Below, piece by piece: positions 16,369 through 24,540 of a stretch of 48,986 nt of DNA (position 1 is its first letter; each line of letters opens with the position of its first letter). The stretch spans positions 67,756 to 116,741 of the forward strand of contig JACNJL010000035.1 of assembly GCA_014382585.1 (NCBI GenBank), in the 5' to 3' direction. This DNA comes from Limisphaerales bacterium (lineage in GTDB: Bacteria > Verrucomicrobiota > Verrucomicrobiia > Limisphaerales > UBA1100). The notes beneath the pieces are model-generated. The model was not told the origin of the DNA. It ran no database searches and saw only the letters and a list, made by a program, of their open reading frames with translations. Position numbers and translations under genes: made by a program.

Positions 16369-16839
16369 TTAATAACGCACTTGCAGGTCGGGCCGTGCGG
16401 CTTTCAGTTCTGCCACGCCGGCATCGGTTACTTTGGTGGGGTACAGAAAAATCTGCCGCAGCGACCGAATGGCCGCAAGGTGTTGGAGGCCGGCATCGGT
16501 CACTTGTGTGTCGGCGAGGCTGATGATTCGCAGATTCGTGAGCGTCCGCAAATGCATTAACCCTTCATCGGTCACGCCTGTTTTGGCAAGATACAATTCG
16601 CGCAATTGCGTGTGCTTCGCGATGTCCGCCAAGTCCGCGTTGGCAATTGCTTTGCCGGAAAGATCGAAATAAGTAATGCGCCCGCGGTTATCTTTTTTCA
16701 CACCGCCCTCGCCCGCTTGAGAAGTTAACCATTCATCGCCGCCACCGCTTTTGCCCGTGCCGCCCGTGGGTGTATCACAGCCGACTAAAATAAAAGCCAT
16801 TGCCATTCCAACGAAAAAGACCGAAACAAAAAACCTCAT
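16369..16839 (-). CDS. Leucine-rich-repeat lipoprotein
   Basis: A 156-residue protein with a lipoprotein signal (MRFFVSVFFVGMAMAFILVGC, lipobox LVGC). A Gly/Ser/Thr linker follows, then four leucine-rich repeats (LRELYLAKTGVTDEGLMHL, LRIISLADTQVTDAGLQHL, LRQIFLYPTKVTDAGVAEL). It is membrane anchored and probably binds protein. It resembles the C-terminal part of the LRR protein at 4900-5448. Upstream it has both a sigma-70-like pair at 16846-16874 and, 200 bp away, a sigma-54 promoter with a hairpin in between. Confidence 0.8.
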   Translation of the reverse strand: MRFFVSVFFVGMAMAFILVGCDTPTGGTGKSGGGDEWLTSQAGEGGVKKDNRGRITYFDLSGKAIANADLADIAKHTQLRELYLAKTGVTDEGLMHLRTLTNLRIISLADTQVTDAGLQHLAAIRSLRQIFLYPTKVTDAGVAELKAARPDLQVRY

Positions 16840-16845
16840 CGCGCG

Positions 16846-16874
16846 AAGTTAACTCGACCAAGCCGCCGGTGCAA
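16846..16874 (-). promoter_or_regulatory. Promoter-like hexamers upstream of the LRR lipoprotein
   Basis: TTGCAC (16874-16869), a 17-nt spacer and TAACTT (16851-16846) end six bases before ATG 16839, the same geometry seen upstream of 3408 and 4857. It lies just past the T-rich tract of the upstream hairpin, so the gene probably has its own start site. Confidence 0.4.
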
Positions 16875-16879
16875 TCTTT

Positions 16880-17016
16880 GATAAAAAGAAGATCAAAATA
16901 GAAGAGAGGCGGGCACCAGAAGATGGCAACCCGCCCCTCATTCGAGGCATGTCACAGACCATTGTATCCTCAACGAAATACTTGTCTGACTTGTTGGCTG
17001 TACTAAGCCCTCGATA
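16880..17016 (-). ncRNA. Candidate sigma-54-dependent small RNA (or attenuated leader)
   Basis: The 335-bp stretch 16840-17174 contains no convincing gene. Transcription from the sigma-54 promoter at 17027-17043 would begin near 17016. It would run about 110 nt to a GC-rich hairpin (16908-16935) followed by a T-rich tract ending near 16880. Along the way GGCT-TAGTAC-AGCC and GCCTC-GAATGA-GGGGC can form small stems. The result looks like a discrete structured RNA of about 110-140 nt. Two short frames in the region have no family features or ribosome site. If read-through occurs it would instead be a 177-nt leader of the LRR lipoprotein gene. Confidence 0.35.
16883..16935 (-). terminator. Hairpin with T-rich tract
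   Basis: On the minus strand GGCGGG (16935-16930) pairs with CCCGCC (16913-16908). The loop closes further through CCA/TGG around TCTTC. The following bases, TCTCTTCTATTTTGATC then TTCTTTTT, are strongly T-rich though interrupted. It fits an intrinsic terminator or attenuator for leftward transcription. Confidence 0.5.
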
Positions 17017-17026
17017 ATAATAGTAA

Positions 17027-17043
17027 AGCAAACGCCGTGCCAA
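17027..17043 (-). promoter_or_regulatory. Sigma-54 (RpoN) promoter
   Basis: The minus strand reads TTGGCACGGCGTTTGCT. This matches the RpoN consensus TTGGCACR-N4-TTGCW at every defined position, with GG (17041-17040) and GC (17029-17028) separated by exactly ten bases. The predicted start is near 17016. A perfect 12-bp palindrome, TTCACGCGTGAA (17101-17112), lies about 90 bp upstream of that start, where enhancer-binding activators usually sit. Confidence 0.65.
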
Positions 17044-17100
17044 CCTAGGGCCATGCAAAAACCAATGGGGAAAACAAAGAAAGGCAAATGCGCATGAAAA

Positions 17101-17112
17101 TTCACGCGTGAA
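17101..17112. promoter_or_regulatory. Palindrome, possible enhancer site
   Basis: TTCACGCGTGAA is a perfect palindrome centred about 90 bp upstream of the predicted sigma-54 start. ATGCGCAT at 17088-17095 is a second short palindrome beside it. Both lie in noncoding DNA just downstream of the WD40 gene stop. The position suits an upstream activator site for a bacterial enhancer-binding protein; which one is unknown. Confidence 0.35.
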
Positions 17113-17174
17113 GTTTGCATGTTCGGCGCAATAATTACTCCAAGCTAAACCGGCTCACGCCCGGATTTTTCATC

Positions 17175-18212
17175 TCAACCGGCTGCCTCATCAGCCTTGG
17201 GTTTTTCCAATTCCCAGCGGGCAAGTTTGTTGTGGCCGACGGCGAAGATTTGGTCAGCCTTTTCGCTGAGATTGAACTCGTGGATGTGCATCGGAGCTTT
17301 CTCGGAGCGGACGATTTTCATCGCCTCGGGATCAATAAATAGAAGCCAGCCGTTGTGATCGCCGCCGGCGGCAAGGAGCCATTTTTTCTCAGGGTGATAT
17401 TCCATGTGTTCGACAAGCCCCTTGAACTTGTCGCCCGCCTCGATGACCTTGAGTGACTTGCCTTTTTCCCAGTCAAAAAATTCCATCCGCGACTTGGCTC
17501 CGAGGTGATCAATATTGCCAATCTTGCCGATCCCGCCTGCGATGAGCGTCTTGCCGTCGGGCGAAAAACGTAGGCTGCGGATGCCGCCGATGGAGTGGCG
17601 GCGCTGTTTGGGATCCCAAGTATACATGCCGGGCGATTCGCAGGTCTTCAATTGCTTGCCGGTGTTCACGTCCCAAATGACAATGTGGCCAGGCTTGTCG
17701 GCGGTGGCGAGCTTGCTGCCATCCGGGCTGAAGACGGCGCAGAAAAGCATACTCGGATAATTGTGCGGGGTTTTTTCCTGATGGCCGCGCAGCTCTCGGA
17801 CAAGCTTGCCGGTCTCGGCATCCCACAGACGGCAGACCATGTCATCCGCCACGCTGGCAATGAGCTTGCCGTCAGGGGACGCCTCCACGCCGCGCAGCCA
17901 CCTGGCGTGAGCCTTTTGGCGCCGAATCAGTTTGTCACTCTCGCGGTCCGTCCATGCAAGATGCCGGTCCCACGCGCCGGTGACGATGTGTTTATCCGTT
18001 AATGCCGTGCCCGTCACAAAGCTGCTGTGGCCGTCGCCTTCGCACCGCTTGGATTCGGGCTTATCGCTGGCGAGATCCACCAGATACAGGCCGCCGTCGC
18101 TGCTGCCCACGTAGCATTCGCCGCTTCCGGGCACACGCGCCATGCTAAAGCAAATATCGCTTCTGCCTATGTCTTTTTGGATTTTGAAATTGGTGTCGTT
18201 GTCGTCTGCCAT
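17175..18212 (-). CDS. WD40-repeat protein of a DUF1553-DUF1501 operon
   Basis: A 345-residue WD40 propeller without signal peptide. Blades end in WD-like dipeptides (CRLWDAETGKLVRELRGH, IVIWDVNTGKQLKTC) preceded by FSPDGSKLATA and FSPDGKTLIAGG. It is the last gene of the trio DUF1553-DUF1501-WD40, a combination frequently seen in Planctomycetes and Verrucomicrobia, and starts 9 bp after the DUF1501 stop. The propeller presumably binds protein. The operon's cellular role is not established. Confidence 0.85.
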   Translation of the reverse strand: MADDNDTNFKIQKDIGRSDICFSMARVPGSGECYVGSSDGGLYLVDLASDKPESKRCEGDGHSSFVTGTALTDKHIVTGAWDRHLAWTDRESDKLIRRQKAHARWLRGVEASPDGKLIASVADDMVCRLWDAETGKLVRELRGHQEKTPHNYPSMLFCAVFSPDGSKLATADKPGHIVIWDVNTGKQLKTCESPGMYTWDPKQRRHSIGGIRSLRFSPDGKTLIAGGIGKIGNIDHLGAKSRMEFFDWEKGKSLKVIEAGDKFKGLVEHMEYHPEKKWLLAAGGDHNGWLLFIDPEAMKIVRSEKAPMHIHEFNLSEKADQIFAVGHNKLARWELEKPKADEAAG

Positions 18213-18221
18213 CGTGTTTTT

Positions 18222-19529
18222 TTATGCGAGTACTTCGCGGATAGGTTTGATGCCCGGGTTGACCAGCGGGATGGGGCGCGCGCCGACGTGGTATTCTTTG
18301 TGATGGTCAATGCCTGCAGCCTCTAGAATGGTGGCAAAAAATTCGCCGGCGCCAACTTCGCCTTCGGTGACCTTTTCACCTTTGGCATCCGTTTTGCCAA
18401 ACACCGCTCCTCCCTTCACGCCGCTGCCATGCAGAGACGCGCTCCATGCGGAGGCAAAGTGATCGCGCCCCAGGCTGCCGTTGATGCGCGGTGTGCGGCC
18501 GAATTCGGCCATCGTCACGATGAGTACGTCGTCAAACATACCACGCTGCTTAAGATCGTCGATCAGCGCTGCGAGCACGCGGTCTAATTCGGGCACGAGT
18601 TCCTGATGGGTTTCAAAATTTTGCCCGTGGCTGTCCCACCAAGCACGGCTCACGCGCACAAAGGGCACGCCCGCCTCAACCATGCGCCGCGCCATCAGCA
18701 CTTGCTCGCCAAACTGCGTGAGCCCGTACATTTCGCGGATTTTTCTCGGTTCGCCTGACACGTCAAAAAGTTTCTCACTGCTCATCAACCCGTGCACCCG
18801 GGCGTAAGCGGCGGCGTGGCTTTTCACCACCGGCAGTTCTCGCCCCTGTGCAAAGCGGTCGCTCAACAGCTGACGCAACTGCGCGCGTGCTTCGTGGTCG
18901 CCCTGCGTGATGGTGTCCAGTTTCTTGATGTTGGGCAGGGTGAGTTTTTCGCCGTCATGCAAATGAATGGCCCCATAACGCGCACCCAAAAAGCCCGGTG
19001 ACACGCGCGCGGAATTTCGCCCCTCGGTGCTGGTGTAAAAATTAACGTAATCGGGAACCTGACTTTCCATTTGGCCCAGTTCGCGCGCGACCACCGCGCC
19101 GAGGTCGGGATACTTTAGGGTCGGCTCATCCTTGCGTCCGCGCATCATCATCTGCGCTCCTCCGCCATGGCCGCCGTCGCGGGTGTTGAGGGAACGCACA
19201 ACACAGGAGTGCTTCATGCGCTTGGCCATTTGCGGCATTAGTTCGCTAATGCGTACGCCGGGGATGTCCGTGGCGATCTCGGCGAAGGGGCCACCGGTCA
19301 CCGTGCCCGGCTTGGGATCCCACGTCTCAAGTTGGCTCGCGCCGCCCGCCAGCCACAGTAGAATGACGCGCTTGTTGCTCTGCTTCAGCGCCTTGGTCAA
19401 CCCCTTCTCGCTAAGCGCATGCACTGCGCCCGTGGTGCCGACGAGTCCCGCCGCACCCATCGTACCGAGAAATGCCCGGCGGCTGACATCATGCTCCGCC
19501 GACCCGCAAAAATTATTGCCCGTTTTCAT
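18222..19529 (-). CDS. DUF1501 family protein
   Basis: A 435-residue protein. ATG 19529 is chosen because GGGGAG lies eight bases upstream. A Tat-like signal, SRRAFLGTMGAAGLVG, sits near residues 15-35. Family landmarks are VILLWLAGGASQLETWDPKPG, VRSLNTRDGGHGGG, VRVSRAWWDSHGQNFETH and VTMAEFGRTPRINGSLGRDHF. DUF1501 proteins have an alkaline-phosphatase/sulfatase-like fold, are exported, and are nearly always encoded beside DUF1553 cytochrome proteins, as here. The biochemical function is unknown. Confidence 0.9.
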   Translation of the reverse strand: MKTGNNFCGSAEHDVSRRAFLGTMGAAGLVGTTGAVHALSEKGLTKALKQSNKRVILLWLAGGASQLETWDPKPGTVTGGPFAEIATDIPGVRISELMPQMAKRMKHSCVVRSLNTRDGGHGGGAQMMMRGRKDEPTLKYPDLGAVVARELGQMESQVPDYVNFYTSTEGRNSARVSPGFLGARYGAIHLHDGEKLTLPNIKKLDTITQGDHEARAQLRQLLSDRFAQGRELPVVKSHAAAYARVHGLMSSEKLFDVSGEPRKIREMYGLTQFGEQVLMARRMVEAGVPFVRVSRAWWDSHGQNFETHQELVPELDRVLAALIDDLKQRGMFDDVLIVTMAEFGRTPRINGSLGRDHFASAWSASLHGSGVKGGAVFGKTDAKGEKVTEGEVGAGEFFATILEAAGIDHHKEYHVGARPIPLVNPGIKPIREVLA

Positions 19530-19629
19530 TTTAAAAACTCCCCATTTTGACGCCCGCGCCCGTGATTTCATTTAGGTCAATTTACCCGGAGACTCAGAGG
19601 ACTTTCCGCTGTTCCTCCGAGGTGGAAAA

Positions 19630-21591
19630 TCAATGATTGAACCGCATCTCCGCGCTGGTCAGCAGCGACCACACGATTTGTTTCCAAGCGCCTGTGAGGC
19701 GATCGCCACGGTCGCTGAGATAAGCTTCGACAGCCGCAATTTCCGCTTGGGTAGGTTTGCGGGAAAGGATGGTGAGCCAGGCGGTTTCAATGCGGTTGTC
19801 TCGGCCCTTGAGTTTCAAAATCATACCGACGAGCTTGCCATTTTCATTTAACAACTCGTTGCGCACACGGTCGTTGTTGCTGAAATAGAGTGCCTCGTCC
19901 ACGCTGATTTGGAACAGTTCACGCGGCCTTTCAAATTTGGACGCCCATCCGTGCCCGCTTTTTTCCCATGCGGCGATGCGCTTTGCTTGTTCCTCCGGAT
20001 TTTGTTTCGTGACATCGCCGGGATTCTGAACGGCGATGTTCAGTGACGCCCCGTATTGGTGGGGCGTTAACGCGCGTGGCAATGCCGCAGCAAAGTACAC
20101 GGGCGCCGGCCGTTGCGAATCGCTCCAACGACTGGTGCGGGCGTACGCGTTGCTTTGAGCCAGCCCGCGAATGGTGCGGCGCAAATCATAATCGTGCTCA
20201 ATCAGGTCGCGCGCCAGCCATTGAAGCAGCTCCGGATGGCTGGGCGTGTTCGCGCCATGCATTTGGTCCAACGGCATCACCAAGCCGTACCCGAACATCT
20301 GATGCCAAATGCGGTTCACAATGGCCCGCGCAAAGTAGCCGTTGTTTTCTGACTTCAGCCCTGCCTTCACCAATTGAGCCCGGCGACTGTATTTCGGCGG
20401 CGGGAGTGGTTGCTTTTCCTTTTTAAATTTCTCGTTGCGTTTCTTTTCCTCCTCTTTCGATTTTTTGTCGGGCTCCACGGATTGGGGTTCCTGGATTTCC
20501 GCGCCGGATAAAAAAATTGGCTTGGCCTGTTTGGATTCGCCTCGGGTCGTCGTGAAACTCACTTGACCGTATTCCCGTTCGCCAAAGTAATCGCCATTAT
20601 CGTAGGTGCGGTTGAAAAATGATTTCATCCCAAAATAATTATCCTGTTTCCACGAGGGTACTTCCGGATGGTCATGGCAGCGCGCGCACGAAATATTCAC
20701 GCCGAAAAATTTCACACTCACATCCACCGTCAACACGTCCGGATCCTTAACCCGTTCCTTGATGAACACCGCACCATCGCGCATGTTTTTATCCGTTTGA
20801 TCCGCCAGAATGATCTCGCGAAATATCTGATCCCAAGTCCGACCATCCTTCAACGCCGTGGTCAGGTATTTGCCCATTTTGCTGTCCTGCTTGTCCATCA
20901 ACAGCCAGTTCAGCTCCACCACCTGATGTCGCAGAAATGAATCCGATTTCATCAGCCGATCGATTAATTCGTTTCGCTTGGTTTTTGATTTCCCGGCGAT
21001 GAAAGCGTTCAGTTCCGGTACGATCGGGATGCGTCCGGCCAAATCCAACGTGGCGCGTCTCGCAAATTCATAATCATCCGCTGCGGGGGCCGGTTTCACT
21101 TTGTCCGCCGCGAGCTTTGCGTCTACATAAAAATCAACCACCTCCGCGATCCCTTTCCCATGGGGCGCAATTGTTTTAAGGTCGATCCTGTCCCACCACG
21201 CTTGTTCCACTTTCACTGCACCTTCGGGGAAGACCGCACCGTGGGTAATCCAACGCTCGAAATCCTGAATCACTGCGGCCGGCAATTTCTCTTTCGGCGG
21301 CATTTCAAGGTCTGGAATCTTATGTCGAATTGCCTTGATCAATAAACTCTCGTTCGGTTTTCCCTCGGTGATGGATGGCCCTTCCTCGCCACCTTTAAAT
21401 ATACCCTCACGCGAATCGAGCTTGAGGTTTCCCTTCAATTTCTGCGCGCGTTCGGAATGGCATTTGAAACATTTCTCCGCAAGGATCGGGCGGATTTTTT
21501 CCTCAAAGAAGGTGATGTCTGCCGCGTTTGGTTTTTCCGCAGCAGAAAGTTGCAGAGTCAGCCCCACTAATAAAACCAGCGTGTATCGCAT
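19630..21591 (-). CDS. Exported PSCyt1-DUF1549-DUF1553 cytochrome protein
   Basis: A 653-residue protein when started at ATG 21591, which begins the signal peptide MRYTLVLLVGLTLQLSAAE. A planctomycete-type cytochrome c domain follows, with its heme site CFKCH at residues 41-45. DUF1549 then carries a second heme-like site, SCARCHDHP, near residue 250. DUF1553 forms the C-terminal third (FARAIVNRIWHQMFGYGLV, LPRALTPHQYG, ETAWLTILSRKPTQAE). It opens the DUF1553-DUF1501-WD40 operon, 100 bp before DUF1501. An exported electron-transfer role is likely; the substrate is unknown. Confidence 0.92.
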   Translation of the reverse strand: MRYTLVLLVGLTLQLSAAEKPNAADITFFEEKIRPILAEKCFKCHSERAQKLKGNLKLDSREGIFKGGEEGPSITEGKPNESLLIKAIRHKIPDLEMPPKEKLPAAVIQDFERWITHGAVFPEGAVKVEQAWWDRIDLKTIAPHGKGIAEVVDFYVDAKLAADKVKPAPAADDYEFARRATLDLAGRIPIVPELNAFIAGKSKTKRNELIDRLMKSDSFLRHQVVELNWLLMDKQDSKMGKYLTTALKDGRTWDQIFREIILADQTDKNMRDGAVFIKERVKDPDVLTVDVSVKFFGVNISCARCHDHPEVPSWKQDNYFGMKSFFNRTYDNGDYFGEREYGQVSFTTTRGESKQAKPIFLSGAEIQEPQSVEPDKKSKEEEKKRNEKFKKEKQPLPPPKYSRRAQLVKAGLKSENNGYFARAIVNRIWHQMFGYGLVMPLDQMHGANTPSHPELLQWLARDLIEHDYDLRRTIRGLAQSNAYARTSRWSDSQRPAPVYFAAALPRALTPHQYGASLNIAVQNPGDVTKQNPEEQAKRIAAWEKSGHGWASKFERPRELFQISVDEALYFSNNDRVRNELLNENGKLVGMILKLKGRDNRIETAWLTILSRKPTQAEIAAVEAYLSDRGDRLTGAWKQIVWSLLTSAEMRFNH

Positions 21592-21710
21592 CACAAAAAT
21601 TTCCCAACCGGCAACCGCCAATAAATCGACGGAGGCCCCTTGCAAATATTCAGGCCAATTAGCCGTCCGCACGTTTACACATTTGCAAATCCGCGAGTCA
21701 TTTTTACCGA

Positions 21711-22814
21711 TTATTCCACCACCCGCACCGGTTCGCCCAGCACTTCCATCCGCGGCTGCACGCCGAGGCCCGGCTTAGTGCTGGCGGCGAGGCGGCCGCC
21801 TTTGCGTTGTGGCGCGCCTTCAGCGAGGCTGGTGGTGACGTAGCTGTTGAAGTCCGTGGAACTGAACAGCAACTCCGGCGGCGTACTGTGCGCCAGCGCG
21901 GCGATGGCGGCGGTGACGATGTCGCCGCCCCAGCTGTCCTCCACCGTCATCGCGATGCCGAGGTCCACGCACAGGTCCCGCGCCTGCTTGAGTTTCGTGA
22001 GGCCGCCGAGTTTACTGATTTTCAGGTTCACCCCATCCATCGCACCCTCGGCATGGCCGCGTAACAGCGGTGCGAGGCTGTCGATGTTTTCATCCATTAT
22101 AAACGGCAAATCCGTGCGGCGGCGGATGGCGAGGTTTTCCTCGTACTTGGCGCAGGGTTGCTCAATGTACACATCCACGTCGCGCACGGCTCGCACCACG
22201 CGCGCGGCTTCGTGCATCAGCCAACCGGTGTTGGCATCGGCCACCAATTTGTCTGAAGGCTCCAGCACGGCGCGGGCTTCGTGGATGCGCTGGATATCTT
22301 CATCGGGATCGCCGCCCACTTTGAGTTGAAACCGGCGATACCCTTCCTCGCGGTAGCTGGCAATGCTGCGCGCCATTGCTTCGGGCGATTCCTGTGAGAT
22401 GGCTCGGTACAAAACAAAGTCATCGCCAAATCGGCCTCCGAGCAATTCGCAAACGCTTTGCCCACTCGCTTGCCCGAACAAATCCCAACACGCCATATCC
22501 AGCGCGCTCTTCACGTAAGGATGGCCTTGCAACGCTTTGTCCATCAGCCGATTGATGGGGCCAAGCCGCGTGGGGTCTTCGCCGATCATATGGGGCCCCA
22601 ACTCGCCGATGCCTGTGCGCACGCCTTCCGCATACGCCGGCAAATAAAACGGGCCCAGCGGGCACACTTCGCCATAGCCGGTGAGGCCGGCATCGGTTTC
22701 GAGGGCCACCACGCTGCTGTCAAACACCGTGACGGATTTGCCGCCGGACCATTTGTAACTCCCCTCGTGCAGCGGGAGATCGACTTGATAAACTTGGATG
22801 CGCGTAATTTTCAT
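21711..22814 (-). CDS. cis-3-hydroxy-L-proline dehydratase-like enolase-superfamily enzyme
   Basis: A 367-residue mandelate racemase/muconate cycloisomerase-type enzyme. Metal ligands D193 (VADANTGW), E218 (YIEQP) and D241 (FIMDENID) are present, as are catalytic lysines K165 (FQLKVGGD) and K265 (NLKISK). The N-terminus [19 protein letters not shown] and the block [13 protein letters not shown] match what is known of cis-3-hydroxy-L-proline dehydratases, which form pyrroline-2-carboxylate. The call is by recollection of the family, so a related acid-sugar dehydratase is possible. It begins 9 bp after the flavoenzyme gene. The pair suggests amino-acid or methylated-amine catabolism. Confidence 0.75.
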   Translation of the reverse strand: MKITRIQVYQVDLPLHEGSYKWSGGKSVTVFDSSVVALETDAGLTGYGEVCPLGPFYLPAYAEGVRTGIGELGPHMIGEDPTRLGPINRLMDKALQGHPYVKSALDMACWDLFGQASGQSVCELLGGRFGDDFVLYRAISQESPEAMARSIASYREEGYRRFQLKVGGDPDEDIQRIHEARAVLEPSDKLVADANTGWLMHEAARVVRAVRDVDVYIEQPCAKYEENLAIRRRTDLPFIMDENIDSLAPLLRGHAEGAMDGVNLKISKLGGLTKLKQARDLCVDLGIAMTVEDSWGGDIVTAAIAALAHSTPPELLFSSTDFNSYVTTSLAEGAPQRKGGRLAASTKPGLGVQPRMEVLGEPVRVVE

Positions 22815-22823
22815 TTAAACCGT

Positions 22824-23960
22824 TTACGAATGAGCAAAACGAGATAACCCCAAAAAGCCAATTGGCCAATCTGTTTTTCCAATCGTGGCGAGGTCAGCCA
22901 GCACTGTGCCCATCACGCTGGCGAATTTGAAACCGTGCCCGCTGAAGCCGCACGCGAGCGTGACGCGTTCGTGCGCCGGATACCGATCCACAATGAAATG
23001 CCCATCGGGCGTGTTTGTGTAAAGGCACGTACGCTGTTCGATCAAGGGCCCATCACCGGCAGGTAAATGGCGGGCGAACACGGCGCGCACTTCTTCCGCA
23101 TCGGCGGGCAATGGCTCACGCTGCGCCGCCGCCGCTGTGGTAACCGCACCCGGGCAATGCAGCGCTGCTTTCAACCCCGGCCCTCCACTGCCATCGGGCG
23201 TGTGCGGGAAGCCGTAGTAGAATCCCGGCCCCGCGTGATCAATAGCCCACACGGGGAAGCGATCGGCGGTGAAGGAGACGAGGTCGGGCGGTTGCGTCCA
23301 GCCGAGCACTTGACGCGTAACGGTGAGCGGCAAATCGCGCAGCACCTCCGGCGTCCACGCGCCCGCGGTGAAAATCAAATGGCCCGCCGCGTACTCACCT
23401 TGGGCCGTCCGCACGGTGACGCCTTGCGCGGCGGCAGCCCAATCGAGCACGGGCTCGTGGCCACATAGTTTCGCGCCGTGGCGTTGGGCCGCTTTGACCA
23501 TCGCCAACACGGCAGCTTCCGAAAGCACGTAACCCGCTTGCGACTCGTGAAGTCCCACAAAATTTTCCGGCAAACAAAATTGCGGCCATTCGCGATGCAA
23601 TTCGGCGCCGGTGAAGCGCGTGTGTGGTAGCTCGTGCATTTGCGCGGAGGCCAGCGCGCCGGAAAATAATTCGCCCGTTTCCGGGCCCATATATAATGCG
23701 CCGGTGAGATGCAAAAATTGTTGGCCGCATTCTTCGCCAAGTTTTTCCCAGCGCCTGTACGCACCGCGCAGCAACGGCACGTAATCGGGATGCTCGGAAT
23801 ACGAAAGCCGAATCGCGCGAGTGCGACCGGCAAAGGAGGCAATCGGATTGGGCAGCGCGCCGGCCCCGAGCCCGAGCACCCGCACGCCGCGCGCGGCCAA
23901 TTCACTGCACGTGGCGGCGCCCATTGATCCCACGCCCACCACGATCACGTCATACGCCAT
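22824..23960 (-). CDS. Monomeric sarcosine oxidase-like FAD enzyme
   Basis: A 378-residue DAO-family flavoprotein of MSOX/SolA type, cytoplasmic. The Rossmann motif is VVGVGSMGAATCSELAARGV (residues 7-26). Cys312 in TCLYTNTPDGHFIVD corresponds to the Cys that binds FAD covalently in MSOX, and Lys345 in GFSGHGFKF to the oxygen-activating Lys. The end of the second beta strand reads LGLGAG, without the acidic residue that normally holds the FAD ribose. It oxidatively demethylates or dehydrogenates N-methyl or cyclic secondary amino acids. With the adjacent hydroxyproline dehydratase-like gene it may process proline derivatives. Confidence 0.82.
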   Translation of the reverse strand: MAYDVIVVGVGSMGAATCSELAARGVRVLGLGAGALPNPIASFAGRTRAIRLSYSEHPDYVPLLRGAYRRWEKLGEECGQQFLHLTGALYMGPETGELFSGALASAQMHELPHTRFTGAELHREWPQFCLPENFVGLHESQAGYVLSEAAVLAMVKAAQRHGAKLCGHEPVLDWAAAAQGVTVRTAQGEYAAGHLIFTAGAWTPEVLRDLPLTVTRQVLGWTQPPDLVSFTADRFPVWAIDHAGPGFYYGFPHTPDGSGGPGLKAALHCPGAVTTAAAAQREPLPADAEEVRAVFARHLPAGDGPLIEQRTCLYTNTPDGHFIVDRYPAHERVTLACGFSGHGFKFASVMGTVLADLATIGKTDWPIGFLGLSRFAHS

Positions 23961-24082
23961 GCTCGCAGCTTAGCGCGGAGGAAGGTACGCCGTGAACATT
24001 TTTCTCCAAAAGCCCGGAATAGGAATGGACTTTTTGAGGATTCTGTTTATTATAAAGTCTCCTTTAGAGAAGGGGGCGCGCG

Positions 24083-24523
24083 ATGACGATTCACCGATGG
24101 ACCATTCTGTTCGGCTTGCTGCTGGTGGCGATCGGCGTGGGGGGCTATTACTTCTCCGGCGCAGAGCAACCCATGGCGCTGATTCCGGCAGTACTGGGGG
24201 TGGCAATGTTTGTGTGCGGCGTGGTGGCGGCGCGGGGGGCGATGCGAATGCTGGCGATGCATGTGGCGACAATGATTGGAGTGATCGGATTTTTAGGCCC
24301 GTTGGTTACCATTGTCAAAGATGCCGAAAACACAGCAACAATGTTGTCCAAGGGATTCACTTCCGCGCTGTGTTTGATGTTTGTGATGATGTGCATCAAC
24401 TCCTTCCTCGAAGCACGCCGCGCGCGCAAAGCCGACAAAAACACGGAAGAAGATGATGAGGATTTAATCGGAGATGAAGAAATGAACACAGATATTCAGG
24501 ATGAACAGGATTCATTACCCTGA
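24083..24523 (+). CDS. Small four-helix membrane protein
   Basis: A 146-residue protein with four hydrophobic segments at about residues 7-25, 31-50, 56-76 and 88-108, then a charged, acidic tail. AGGGGG lies nine bases upstream of ATG. The last 13 codons (NTDIQDEQDSLP and stop) are supplied by an inverted dispersed repeat at 24485-24534, so the natural C-terminus may have been replaced. No family is recognised. Confidence 0.6.
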   Translation: MTIHRWTILFGLLLVAIGVGGYYFSGAEQPMALIPAVLGVAMFVCGVVAARGAMRMLAMHVATMIGVIGFLGPLVTIVKDAENTATMLSKGFTSALCLMFVMMCINSFLEARRARKADKNTEEDDEDLIGDEEMNTDIQDEQDSLP

Positions 24524-24534
24524 CTATCCGTGTT
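24485..24534. repeat. Imperfect inverted dispersed repeat (caggat family)
   Basis: AACACAGATATTCAGGA (24485-24501) and CCCTGACTATCCGTGTT (24518-24534) are inverted copies with three mismatches and a 16-nt loop containing a further TGAACAGGAT unit. It ends the reading frame of the upstream membrane protein and abuts the sulfatase remnant, marking a likely recombination or insertion point. Confidence 0.6.
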
Positions 24535-24540
24535 CAAACT

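Noticed and set aside
16849-17120. Two short minus-strand frames (about 60-70 codons) in the noncoding stretch
   Set aside because: They overlap each other, lack ribosome sites and family features, and run through the terminator-like hairpin.
16840-17174. tmRNA, 6S RNA or tRNA in the noncoding stretch
   Set aside because: No GGTTCGA-type T-arm, acceptor pairing or resume-codon context could be found on either strand.
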